From: Sutterella sp047777475
Lineage (GTDB): Bacteria > Pseudomonadota > Gammaproteobacteria > Burkholderiales > Burkholderiaceae_F
Direction of reading: 5' to 3'
DNA: 64,000 bases
NCBI GenBank assembly: GCA_047777475.1
Contig: JBKEET010000003.1
Coordinates: 62,001 to 126,000 of the forward strand
Within the stretch, counting starts at the first letter, position 1; each line of letters begins with the position of its first letter. The notes beneath the pieces were generated by a model. It had not been told where the DNA came from, did not search any database, and saw nothing but the letters and a program-made list of their open reading frames with translations. The translations under genes and the position numbers were made by a program. Of the stretch, positions 26,412 through 37,315 are shown one piece after another.

Positions 26412-26774
26412 CAGCTCAGTGCATTTCCGCCCCTTTCCGAAGGAGGCCGCACCCCCAAAAAGGGCGCGGCCTCTTGTTTTTTAGCCGTTTTTCAAAAGAA
26501 ACTATCAGAACAATTTTCTGTATCTATAGAACGAACTCTATAAACTTATGATTTTAGTTAAATAAAATTCTATTCAAGCGACAAAGGTTTTTGTAGAATG
26601 CCGCCGGGCCGCGTGAGGAACCGCAAAAAAACAAAAGATTCCCGCCGGCTTTGTCTTCAGAAGCATCCCCCCTCCGCATTCACTCCATGGAACCCGTCGG
26701 CAACGGGGGAAGTTTCTGTTTAATCCCCCTTCGGCAAGGCTTCCCGGCCTTCCGAAAAAAACATAAAACCTGAT
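26412..26774. other. AT-rich control region upstream of the trimeric adhesin
   Basis: After the hldC terminator the sequence becomes strikingly AT-rich (about 26485-26600) compared with its surroundings. It contains a dyad TATAGA-N6-TCTATA (26525-26542) and candidate -10 boxes TATAAA (26539-26544) and TAGAAT (26594-26599), but I see no convincing -35 partner. The last 170 bases before the adhesin ATG are a normal-GC leader with no coding potential I can support and no clear Shine-Dalgarno. The region probably holds the adhesin promoter. Confidence 0.5.
26441..26482 (+). terminator. terminator of the hldA-hldD-gmhB-hldC operon
   Basis: GAGGCCGC (26443-26450) and GCGGCCTC (26466-26473) form the stem; TTGTTTTTT follows. 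It lies 30 bases after the hldC stop. Confidence 0.82.
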
Positions 26775-29126
26775 ATGAAACACACGCACATCCATGCGCT
26801 CAGCGCCCTTGCTATGGGCATCATTGCCGCTTTTTCCATGCCGGCGGCTCTGGCCGATGAAAATGACATCATCAATCACGGAGGCGCCGTCTACGACCCC
26901 AACGGACCTAAGAACGACGACAGCAACATCGCCATCGGCCCGGGGTCCAAGGTTTATCTAGGTCCCGGAACGCAGGAATCGCAGCTTTCCTTCGGGGAAG
27001 AGGTCCAAAAAACTATGAAAACAATAACGTTTTTGGGCCATACATTCGAAATACAATCCGGCTGGAATATCCACTACAACGAGGGAGCCAAAAAGAATCT
27101 CCCCGCCGCCATTGCCGTAGGGCAAAACACTTTCGCCCGCACGGGCTCGATTGAAATCGGCAGCCATACGCTCGAGAAGAAGGATGTCGCGATCGGCGAC
27201 ACCACGGCCACTCAGCTTAAGCAGTTCGGAGCGGCTTCAACGACGCTCGGCACCAATTCCTACACAGGCGGCAGCTTCGCCACCACGCTCGGCAGCTACA
27301 ACGTGCAGAGCAGCCCATACGATGGGCCTAAAAAAAGATCTGACGCCGCGAAAAATTCCTTTGCCACCGTCGTCGGCACGCTGAACTCCAACGAGTCCAT
27401 GGATGGGAGGAGCTATTCCGGCATCGCCAACGCGATCACGGGCACGGCCAACAAGGTCACAAACAGCAACGGCGCTCTGGTATACGGCGCCGGCAACGAA
27501 GTGAAGAATTCATGGGGAACGATCTATAAACCCGGCACTTTGGAACTCTTTGACTCTGTCGCCGACATGCAAAAAGCCATAATGGAAGGTGTCTCTATAA
27601 ATCCGGGCGGTGCCGCGATGGTAATCGGCGGCGGCAACAAGGTCACCAAATCCACGCTCACCCAGGTGATGGGCGTCAGCAACTCTTCGACAGACGATAA
27701 AATATCGTATGTTGACGGATACAAAAATACTCTGTCAGACTCGAAGTACGCCACAATCATCGGCTCCCACAACAAGGCAACCGACGTAGATAACACTCAG
27801 GTCATCGGCGATTTCCGCAATGTGACGGGCTCCCGCTCTGCCGTGCTCGGTTCGGCCGACAGCGAGCTCGCACTGACCGCGAGCGAAGCGGTCGTTCTCG
27901 GCTACAACGCCAACGTCACGCAGCAGGGCGGCGTTGCGATCGGCTTCAATTCGATCGCCTCGACCGCCTCCGGCATCACCGGCTGGGCTCCCCAGGGCGT
28001 CACCGCCGGCACCGACCATGTCTGGAAAGCCACGGCCGCGGCCGTCTCCGTCGGCGATCTTGCAAATAACATCACCCGCCAGATCACCGGCGTTGCGGCC
28101 GGCACGGCCGACACCGATGCTGTCAACGTCGCCCAGCTCAAAGCCCTTCAGGGCTTGATTGGCAACGGCAGCGGCGGCACGGTGAAAGAAGGCGACCGGG
28201 TGATCGACGTTAAGAAGACCTCGGGCGATAACGGCACGACCTACACGATCACCTCGAAGACGCAGTTTGAAGGCGACTCCGGCAGCGCCGCCGTGATCGG
28301 CGGCAGCGAGGACGCGCCCTCCACGCTCAAGATCCGGGGCGGCGCCTCGGACGCGCTCTCGGACGGCAACATCGGCGTCGTGAGCAACGGCTCCGACACG
28401 CTGCAGGTCAAGCTCGCCAAAGACGTGCGCGGCCTTGACACACTCTCGGTGAACAACAGCGTCACCGTAGGCGGCACCAGCATCACGTCCTCGGGCGTCA
28501 CGATCGAAGGCGGCCCGTCGGTCACCAAGACCAACATCGACATGGGCGGCCAGCAGGTTCACAGCGTTGCCGCCGGCACGGCGCCGACCGATGCGGTCAA
28601 CGTCTCCCAGCTGCAGGACACTAAGAACCAGATGTATTCGATGAAGAACGACCTGAGCCACCGCATCGACAAGGCGGGCGCGAGCGCCGCCGCCCTTGCC
28701 GCGCTGCATCCGCTCGACTTCGATCCGGACCACCGCTTCATGGTTTCGGCGGGCCTCGGCCACTACAAATCCCGCGAAGGCGTGGCCGTAGGCGCCTTTT
28801 GGTACCCGACCGACACCGGCAACATGCTCCTTTCGGCCGGCTACTCGAGCAGCGCCTCGGACAGCCACATGGTCAACGTGGGCCTCACCTACCGCTTCGG
28901 CGGCGACTTCCGCCATGCCGTCAACTACCGCGAGATCGCCATGCGCGAGCAGAACCGCGGCAACGACCTCGAAGCACGCCTGAGCGCCTCGCAGTCCCGC
29001 GAAGAGAACCTCGCGAGGCATCTCGACGATGCCCGCGCGCGTGCCGCCAAGCTCGAAAGCGAGCTCACCGCCGTCAAGGCGCAGCTCAACGATCTCAGCG
29101 CAAAGGTCGAAAAGCTCATCAAGTAA
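26775..29126 (+). CDS. trimeric autotransporter adhesin (YadA-like) with C-terminal coiled-coil extension
   Basis: Trimeric autotransporters display an adhesive head on a stalk anchored by a 12-strand trimeric barrel. The 783-residue product has a signal peptide (about residues 1-28, ending PAALA), a head of YadA-like repeats (for example SAVLGSADSELALTASEAVV and QQGGVAIGFNSIAS) interrupted by lower-GC inserts near residues 75-95 and 245-275, two neck motifs (GVAAGTADTDAVNVAQL near 438, SVAAGTAPTDAVNVSQL near 596), a short coiled coil and a YadA anchor (about residues 638-708, ending VNVGLTYRF). Unusually, 75 residues follow the anchor, rich in Glu/Arg/Ala/Leu heptads and ending KVEKLIK, which should lie in the periplasm. 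The stalk is short for the family. No strong ribosome-binding site precedes the ATG. Confidence 0.9.
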   Translation: MKHTHIHALSALAMGIIAAFSMPAALADENDIINHGGAVYDPNGPKNDDSNIAIGPGSKVYLGPGTQESQLSFGEEVQKTMKTITFLGHTFEIQSGWNIHYNEGAKKNLPAAIAVGQNTFARTGSIEIGSHTLEKKDVAIGDTTATQLKQFGAASTTLGTNSYTGGSFATTLGSYNVQSSPYDGPKKRSDAAKNSFATVVGTLNSNESMDGRSYSGIANAITGTANKVTNSNGALVYGAGNEVKNSWGTIYKPGTLELFDSVADMQKAIMEGVSINPGGAAMVIGGGNKVTKSTLTQVMGVSNSSTDDKISYVDGYKNTLSDSKYATIIGSHNKATDVDNTQVIGDFRNVTGSRSAVLGSADSELALTASEAVVLGYNANVTQQGGVAIGFNSIASTASGITGWAPQGVTAGTDHVWKATAAAVSVGDLANNITRQITGVAAGTADTDAVNVAQLKALQGLIGNGSGGTVKEGDRVIDVKKTSGDNGTTYTITSKTQFEGDSGSAAVIGGSEDAPSTLKIRGGASDALSDGNIGVVSNGSDTLQVKLAKDVRGLDTLSVNNSVTVGGTSITSSGVTIEGGPSVTKTNIDMGGQQVHSVAAGTAPTDAVNVSQLQDTKNQMYSMKNDLSHRIDKAGASAAALAALHPLDFDPDHRFMVSAGLGHYKSREGVAVGAFWYPTDTGNMLLSAGYSSSASDSHMVNVGLTYRFGGDFRHAVNYREIAMREQNRGNDLEARLSASQSREENLARHLDDARARAAKLESELTAVKAQLNDLSAKVEKLIK

Positions 29127-29149
29127 CGCTTCTCCCTCCTGATGAGCAG

Positions 29150-29187
29150 CAGGCCCGCCGCTTCTTGGAAGCGGCGGGCCTGTCTTA
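29150..29187 (+). terminator. terminator between adhesin and galU
   Basis: A 15-bp perfect stem, CAGGCCCGCCGCTTC (29150-29164) and GAAGCGGCGGGCCTG (29168-29182), with a TTG loop is followed by TCTTAT. The T run is weak, but the stem is long; it separates two convergent genes. Confidence 0.7.
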
Positions 29188-29210
29188 TCTAAGCGGTGCT
29201 AAGCGCAGGA

Positions 29211-30050
29211 TCAGTTGATCTTGAAGCCGCGCTTTCTCGCGTAGTGCACGGTGGCGTCAAGGAAGCCCTGCTTGCTGCCGCAGTCAAAGCGCGTGCCCTG
29301 GAAGCGGTAGGCATAGGTCGGGACCTTCGCGAGCGACGACTGGATGCCGTCGGTGAGCTGGATCTCGCCGCCCACGCCGGCATGGAGCTTCTCGAGGTAG
29401 TCGAAGATCTCCGGCTCGAAAACGTAGCGGCCGATCACGGCCATGCGCGAAGGCGCGACCTTGGGGTCGGGCTTCTCGACGATGCCGCGCATGCGGGAGG
29501 TCTGCAGGCTCGTGTCGTCCACCGAAACGATGCCGTACTTGTCGGTCGCCTCGGGCGCGACGTCCTGGACGGCGATCACGGAGCCGCCGCCCTTTTCCTC
29601 GCGGACCTTGACGAGCTGGCCGATGCAGGAAGTCGGCGCGTCGATCAGGTCGTCGGCAAGCATCACGCCGAAGGGCTCGTCGCCCACGACGGGCTTGGCG
29701 CAGAGCACCGCGTGGCCGAGGCCGAGCGCCTGCGGCTGGCGGATGTAGATGCACTTCACGCCGGCGGGCACGATCTCGCGCACGAGCTTGAGGAGCTCGG
29801 TCTTGCCCTTGAGCTCGAGCTCGCGCTCAAGCGCCGGATAGTAGTCGAAGTGATCCTCGATGGCGCGCTTGTTGCGTCCCGTGACGAAGACCATCTCCGT
29901 GATGCCGGCAGCGGCCGCCTCGGCGACCGCATACTGAATGAGAGGCATGTCGACGACCGGCAGCATTTCCTTGGGCATGGCCTTGGTGGCCGGAAGGAAG
30001 CGCGTGCCCAGGCCGTTGACGGGGAACACGACTTTGCGGACAGGTTTCAT
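29211..30050 (-). CDS. galU: UTP--glucose-1-phosphate uridylyltransferase
   Basis: GalU makes UDP-glucose for LPS core, capsule and other glycans. The 279-residue product has the nucleotide-binding GLGTRFLPATKAMPKEMLP motif at residues 14-32, GLGHAVLCAKP near residue 110 and GGEIQLTDGIQ near residue 230. It is monocistronic here, convergent with the adhesin gene and divergent from apaH. Glucose 1-phosphate could come from the phosphohexomutase at 21.8 kb. Confidence 0.96.
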   Translation of the reverse strand: MKPVRKVVFPVNGLGTRFLPATKAMPKEMLPVVDMPLIQYAVAEAAAAGITEMVFVTGRNKRAIEDHFDYYPALERELELKGKTELLKLVREIVPAGVKCIYIRQPQALGLGHAVLCAKPVVGDEPFGVMLADDLIDAPTSCIGQLVKVREEKGGGSVIAVQDVAPEATDKYGIVSVDDTSLQTSRMRGIVEKPDPKVAPSRMAVIGRYVFEPEIFDYLEKLHAGVGGEIQLTDGIQSSLAKVPTYAYRFQGTRFDCGSKQGFLDATVHYARKRGFKIN

Positions 30051-30153
30051 AAGAATGAAATTTTGAAAAAGTACAATAAGAAGATTCGGTCAGGCACGGG
30101 CTGCGGCCCGGGGCCTGCGAACTTTCGCTAAGACTATCACGACAGAGCACAAC

Positions 30154-30972
30154 ATGGCACCGTATTTTGCCGTCGGCGACCTGCAGGGATGCAGGGAAAG
30201 CCTCGACGGGTTGCTGGAGCAAATTCCCGAAGACGCCGATATTTATTTCGTCGGCGACCTTGTCAACCGCGGCCCCGAATCGCTGGCCACGCTGAGAAAA
30301 GTGATCTCGCTCGGCAGCCGCGCCCACTGCACGCTCGGCAACCACGACCTGCACCTGCTGGCGGTCGCCGCCGGCGCGCGCAAGATCCACAAGAAAGACA
30401 CCATCGGAGAAATTCTGCAGGCACCGGACTGCGACGCGCTCATTGAATGGATGCGCCGCCTGCCGCTTCTCATCGAGCTGCCGGACGTCGTGCTCGTGCA
30501 CGCGGGCATCCACCCGCTCTGGTCGCTCGAGAAGGCCAAGGCGCTTGCCGCCGAAGCCCATGAGGCGCTCGCCGGCCCGGACTGGAAGCAGTGGCTGCAG
30601 AAGATGTACGGCGACCTCGATTTCAGGGACGACCTGCAGGGGCCTGAGCGCCTTCAGGCCATTCTCAACAGCTTCACGCGCATGCGCTTCGTGGACCGCG
30701 AGACGGGCGCGCTCGACTTCACGCAGAAGGAAGGCGTGGGCTCGGCGCCCGCCAACCTCGTGCCCTGGTTCGAATACAAGAACCGCGTGCTCAAGGGCAC
30801 GCCGATCTGCTTCGGGCACTGGTCGATGCTCGGCCTCGTCAACCGCCCCGACATCGTGGCGATCGACACGGGCTGCCTCTGGGGCGGCGAGCTCACCGCC
30901 GTGCGCTTCCCGGACCGGCGCATCTTCCAGGAGAAATGCCCCTGCTGGGCCGATCCCTTCGCCTACAAATAG
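30154..30972 (+). CDS. apaH: bis(5'-nucleosyl)-tetraphosphatase, symmetrical
   Basis: ApaH hydrolyses Ap4A to ADP and can remove Np4 caps from RNA. The 272-residue calcineurin-like phosphoesterase has the metal motifs VGDLQGCRESL at residue 6, FVGDLVNRGPESLATL near residue 33 and TLGNHDLHLLAV near residue 62, plus FGHWSMLG in the C-terminal half. It ends 3 bp from the stop of the convergent acyltransferase gene. Confidence 0.96.
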   Translation: MAPYFAVGDLQGCRESLDGLLEQIPEDADIYFVGDLVNRGPESLATLRKVISLGSRAHCTLGNHDLHLLAVAAGARKIHKKDTIGEILQAPDCDALIEWMRRLPLLIELPDVVLVHAGIHPLWSLEKAKALAAEAHEALAGPDWKQWLQKMYGDLDFRDDLQGPERLQAILNSFTRMRFVDRETGALDFTQKEGVGSAPANLVPWFEYKNRVLKGTPICFGHWSMLGLVNRPDIVAIDTGCLWGGELTAVRFPDRRIFQEKCPCWADPFAYK

Positions 30973-30975
30973 CGC

Positions 30976-31836
30976 TCAGGCGGGCGTCTTCTGCCCGGCC
31001 TGCTCACGCTCGAGCGCCGCGAACCTCTCGCGGCGCTCTTTTTCTTTTTCGGCCGTCGCGTCCGGCATGCCGAGCGCCGCGGCCATGGCGGCCGACGCCT
31101 CGGCGCAGAGCTCATGGCGGTCGCGGCCCTGCGAAAGGATGGGCGGCAGGATCGTCACCTCGGCCGTGATGCCGGGCGTCGTCACGATGCGCTTCATCGC
31201 GGTCCACAGGGAAACTTTCGCGTAGGAGGCGAGATCGGTCGTCTTTCCCTTGTAAACGTAGCGGATCGTGATCGGGAGCACCGGGGCGCCCGTTTCGGTC
31301 GCGGCCGCGAACAGGTTGGCGTGGAACGGCAGCAGCTGCAGGCCGTTGCTCGTCGTGCCCTCGGGGAAGAAGAGCACGTTGCGCCCTTCGCTGAGCGCCC
31401 CCGCCATCACGTTGGCGATCTCAAGCACCGCACGCTTTCTCGAGCGGTCGATGAAAAGCGTGCCGACCGCCTTGGCGATGAGTCCCATGACCGGCCAGGA
31501 GGCGATCTCCTTTTTGGCGATGAAACGGCTCGGGATGATGTGGTTCAGGAAAAAGATATCCGCAAAGGAAACGTGGTTGCAGCAGACCAGGTAGCCGATG
31601 CCCGTGTCGGCCCGCCCGCGCTCGGCGGCGCCGCGGTCCGGCACTTCGCCGCGAATGTCCGTGCGCAGCCCGAGCACGCCCGGGAGCGCGCCGGCGAGGC
31701 ACTTGATGGCGCGCACCCTGCCCCTGTCGCCGATGATCGGGAAAAAGGCAATCACGATCAGAATGAGAACAATGAAAATGCCGATGAGCGCAATGCGCGC
31801 CGCACCAACGAGATAACGCATAAAGCTTTCCTTCAC
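30976..31836 (-). CDS. PlsC-like lysophospholipid acyltransferase
   Basis: The 286-residue protein has an N-terminal membrane segment (about residues 13-33), the acyltransferase HX4D motif in CCNHVSFADIFFL near residue 87, and VLFFPEGTTSNGLQLLPF near residue 153, with a Glu/Arg-rich tail. It belongs to the 1-acyl-glycerol-3-phosphate acyltransferase family but differs from the canonical plsC at 2435-3163 in its NHVSFAD and EGTTS motifs, closer to the OlsA/YihG-like branches. The start overlaps ruvX by 4 bp (ATGA). The acyl acceptor is not predictable. Confidence 0.87.
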   Translation of the reverse strand: MKESFMRYLVGAARIALIGIFIVLILIVIAFFPIIGDRGRVRAIKCLAGALPGVLGLRTDIRGEVPDRGAAERGRADTGIGYLVCCNHVSFADIFFLNHIIPSRFIAKKEIASWPVMGLIAKAVGTLFIDRSRKRAVLEIANVMAGALSEGRNVLFFPEGTTSNGLQLLPFHANLFAAATETGAPVLPITIRYVYKGKTTDLASYAKVSLWTAMKRIVTTPGITAEVTILPPILSQGRDRHELCAEASAAMAAALGMPDATAEKEKERRERFAALEREQAGQKTPA

Positions 31837-32231
31837 TGAGCGTCTCCGCGCTCATCAAAAAACTGCTGCAGAATGACCGCCGCTGCCATATCGTCGATTT
31901 TTTCCCGTCCCTGCTCGACTTCCACCGAAGAGTAGCGCTCGTCGACCGTGAAGACTTTCGCGCGCATGCGCGCGCCGAGCTGGCGCGCGAAGCGTTCGCA
32001 GCGCGCGGTCATGGCGCCGGGCGAGCCGTCGCCGCGGCGCGGCACGCCCACTACGTAAAAGTCGGGCTGCCATTGCTCGGCGAGCTCTCCGATCGCCTTC
32101 CAGCGCTCATCGTTCGTTTTCGCGCTGATGATGGCGAGCGGCTTGGCCGTGCGCGTAAGCGTATTGCCGACGGCCGCGCCCGTCCTGGCCAGGCCGAAAT
32201 CAAAGCAGAGAACCGTGCCCTGAGGCTCCAT
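31833..32231 (-). CDS. ruvX: putative pre-16S rRNA nuclease (YqgF/RuvX)
   Basis: YqgF is an RNase H-fold protein implicated in 16S rRNA 5'-end processing and earlier proposed as a Holliday-junction resolvase. The 132-residue protein has the first acidic motif CFDFGLARTGAAVGN near residue 9, the VGVPRRGDGSPGAM loop and the VDERYSSVEV motif near residue 95, and a conserved aspartate in KIDDMAAAVILQ. It is translationally coupled to the acyltransferase downstream. Confidence 0.9.
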   Translation of the reverse strand: MEPQGTVLCFDFGLARTGAAVGNTLTRTAKPLAIISAKTNDERWKAIGELAEQWQPDFYVVGVPRRGDGSPGAMTARCERFARQLGARMRAKVFTVDERYSSVEVEQGREKIDDMAAAVILQQFFDERGDAQ

Positions 32232-32348
32232 AAAAAATCCTGTTCACCGAGCTGTTTCAGTGCGCTCATTATACGAAGGCGGCACCGGCCGAAAGCCGCG
32301 CGGGAAGAGCATTTCCCGCGGTGGAAAAAACGGCGGCGAAAAAGTTAT

Positions 32349-32369
32349 CCCCTGCTTTGAGGGGTTTTT
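32349..32369 (-). terminator. possible uvrA terminator
   Basis: A 5-bp stem CCCCT (32349-32353) / AGGGG (32360-32364) has T5 on the plus side and ATAACTTTTTC on the minus side. It lies about 115 bases beyond the uvrA stop on the minus strand. The short stem makes it a weak call. Confidence 0.35.
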
Positions 32370-32376
32370 CACGAAA

Positions 32377-32477
32377 ACAAATATTTATTTGATTTTTAAA
32401 TAAATATTTGTCAGTCAGAAACACTTGTCCACGCTGAGGAAAGCCTGCGGGAAGAATTTTCCACATACTTATCCACA
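32377..32477. other. AT-rich dyad with a cluster of DnaA-box-like sites
   Basis: A perfect 14-bp AT-rich inverted repeat, ACAAATATTTATTT (32377-32390) and AAATAAATATTTGT (32398-32411), is followed by three same-orientation DnaA-box-like nonamers: TTGTCCACG (32425-32433, two mismatches), TTTTCCACA (32457-32465, one) and TTATCCACA (32469-32477, perfect consensus), the last ending 7 bp from the uvrA stop. The sequence facts are direct; whether this is an origin, a DnaA-titrating site or chance is open. Confidence 0.5.
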
Positions 32478-32483
32478 GGCTTT

Positions 32484-35291
<2,808 letters not shown>

Positions 35292-35332
35292 TGCCTTCAG
35301 GCCTTTCTTTTAAGGATGGGGAAAGTGATTTG

Positions 35333-35361
35333 AATATAAACTGTCGCACATTGCCGCGCAA
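35333..35361 (-). promoter_or_regulatory. sigma70-type promoter of uvrA
   Basis: On the minus strand TTGCGC (35361-35356) and TATATT (35338-35333) are 17 bp apart, with 4/6 and 5/6 consensus matches. The start point would be near 35326, leaving a leader of about 35 bases. Confidence 0.6.
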
Positions 35362-35414
35362 AAGCCCGCCCCGGGGCGGCTCGAAGGCGCGGTCCTGCAT
35401 AACACAGAAAACAA

Positions 35415-36659
35415 ATGACAGCTAACGATTCACAGGCGCCCAGCGAGCACCGCATGACGCCGCAGGAGCGCCGCTCGAGCATTTCGCTCGCGGGCATCTT
35501 CGCCCTGCGCATGCTGGGCCTTTTCCTGATACTGCCCGTCTTCGCGGTTTACGCCAAGAGCCTGCCGGGCGGCGACAACGCCTTCCTCGTGGGCCTCACC
35601 CTCGGCATTTACGGCCTCACGCAGAGCGTGCTGCAGATTCCCTACGGCGTGGCGAGCGACCGCTTCGGGCGCAAGCCCGTGATCATCATCGGCCTCGTGC
35701 TTTTTGCTGCCGGCAGCGCCCTGGCCGCCGCTGGCACCAACATCTGGCTCGTGATGATCGGACGCGCCGTGCAGGGCGCGGGCGCCATTTCGGCGGCCGT
35801 CACCGCTTTCATCTCCGATTCCGTGAGGGACCGCGTCGTCACCAAGGCCATGGCCATGGTGGGCGCCTCGATCGGCCTCACGTTCGCGCTGAGCCTCATC
35901 GCCGCGCCGCCGCTCGCCGAACTCTGGGGCGTGCCGGGCCTCTTCTGGCTCACCGCGGCGCTCTCCGTGGGCGCGATCTTCGTCGTCTGGAAGATCGTCC
36001 CCGACGTGCCCGCCGCCATGAAGCGGATGAAGGAAGGCGCCGCGCACAAGCCCTGGCCCCAGGTGGTCTTCGACGGCCAGCTGCTGCGGCTCAACGCGGG
36101 CATCTTCTTCCTGCACTGCGTGCAGATGGCGATTTTCGTGGTGATCCCGCCGATGCTCGTCGACCTCGGGCTGCCCGTGCTGCATCACTGGTACATCTAC
36201 CTGCCCGCCGTGCTGATCGGCTTTGCCGTGATGATGAAGCCGATCGCCTGGGCGGACAGGAACGGCCGTACCGTCCGGCTCCTGCAGACCTGCGTGATCG
36301 GCCTGATGTTCGTCTTCGCGGCCTTTTACCTGCTCACCGACACGATCTGGGAGATCGCCGTGCTCATGGCGTTCTTCTTCGTCGGCTTCAACATCCTCGA
36401 GGCGACCCTGCCCGGCCTGGTCTCTCGCCTGGCGCCTCCCGCCGACAAGGGCCTCGCGCTCGGCGTCTACAACACCACGCAGAGCTTCGGCCTTTTCATG
36501 GGCGGCGCCGCGGGCGGCTGGATTTCCCAGCACATCTCCCCGCAAGGGGTGTTTGTCGCGGCAAGTTTTGCTATGCTTCTTTGGTATCTGCTGACGCTCG
36601 GGCTTCGCGAACCGGCGCCGCGGCGCCAGCATCGCCAGGGAGAAGCCCTCAAAATCTAG
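35415..36659 (+). CDS. major facilitator superfamily transporter
   Basis: The 414-residue inner-membrane protein has about 12 hydrophobic segments and the MFS loop 2-3 signature GVASDRFGRKPVIIIGL near residue 75. It resembles the MFS proteins lying between uvrA and ssb in other Burkholderiales, similar to YajR-like drug:proton antiporters. The cytoplasmic N-terminal 25 residues are polar and the C-terminus is basic. Substrate unknown. Divergent from uvrA; ssb starts 36 bp downstream. Confidence 0.9.
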   Translation: MTANDSQAPSEHRMTPQERRSSISLAGIFALRMLGLFLILPVFAVYAKSLPGGDNAFLVGLTLGIYGLTQSVLQIPYGVASDRFGRKPVIIIGLVLFAAGSALAAAGTNIWLVMIGRAVQGAGAISAAVTAFISDSVRDRVVTKAMAMVGASIGLTFALSLIAAPPLAELWGVPGLFWLTAALSVGAIFVVWKIVPDVPAAMKRMKEGAAHKPWPQVVFDGQLLRLNAGIFFLHCVQMAIFVVIPPMLVDLGLPVLHHWYIYLPAVLIGFAVMMKPIAWADRNGRTVRLLQTCVIGLMFVFAAFYLLTDTIWEIAVLMAFFFVGFNILEATLPGLVSRLAPPADKGLALGVYNTTQSFGLFMGGAAGGWISQHISPQGVFVAASFAMLLWYLLTLGLREPAPRRQHRQGEALKI

Positions 36660-36694
36660 CTTCTGCTTTTTTACTTTTTTTGGTTTAAGTCACT

Positions 36695-37210
36695 ATGGCT
36701 TCTGTTAACAAGGCATTCATCATCGGCAATCTCGGCCGCGATCCGGAGACCCGCTTCTCCGCGGACGGCAACACCGCCATCACCACGATCAACGTGGCCA
36801 CGACGCGCCGCTACCGCAACCAGGACAAGGAGCTCGTGAGCGAGACGGAATGGCACCGCATCGTGCTTTTCTCGCGCCTTGCCGAAATCGCCCGCGACTA
36901 CCTGCACAAGGGCTCCCAGGTGTTCATCGAGGGCCGCATCCGCACCCGCAAGTACACGGGCAAGGACGGCATCGACCGCTATGCTACCGAAATCGTCGCC
37001 GAGCAGATGCAGCTTCTCGACCGCCGCGCCGACAGCCAGCAGAACGCCGACCAGAACTACGGCAGCCCGCGCCCGTCGCAGGGCGGCTTCGAAAGCCAGC
37101 CCCGCCAGGCTCCGCAGCGCCAGAGCCAGCCCGCGCAGCAGAGCGCTGCCGCAAAGCCCGCCGGCGGCGATCCTTACGATCAGCTCGACGACCAGGACGT
37201 TCCGTTCTAA
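36695..37210 (+). CDS. ssb: single-stranded DNA-binding protein
   Basis: SSB coats single-stranded DNA and recruits repair and replication proteins. The 171-residue protein has an N-terminal OB fold (residues 1-108, beginning MASVNKAFIIGNLGRDPETR), a Gln/Pro/Ala-rich linker, and the conserved acidic protein-docking tail DQLDDQDVPF. It is followed by a bidirectional terminator. Confidence 0.98.
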   Translation: MASVNKAFIIGNLGRDPETRFSADGNTAITTINVATTRRYRNQDKELVSETEWHRIVLFSRLAEIARDYLHKGSQVFIEGRIRTRKYTGKDGIDRYATEIVAEQMQLLDRRADSQQNADQNYGSPRPSQGGFESQPRQAPQRQSQPAQQSAAAKPAGGDPYDQLDDQDVPF

Positions 37211-37256
37211 GCCGTCCGCAGAGAGGGGCCTTTCGAAAGGGCCCCGTCCTCAAAAC

Positions 37257-37295
37257 GCGAAAGCGCAGCCGAAAAAGCTGCGCTTTCGTCGTTTC
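37257..37295. terminator. bidirectional terminator between ssb and the efflux operon
   Basis: CGAAAGCGCAGC (37259-37270) pairs perfectly with GCTGCGCTTTCG (37278-37289); a second hairpin GGGGCC/GGCCCC stands just upstream at 37227-37247. The T run on the plus side is short (GTTTC). The site lies between two convergent operons. Confidence 0.7.
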
Positions 37296-37315
37296 TGAGC
37301 CCGGATCCCCAGCGC

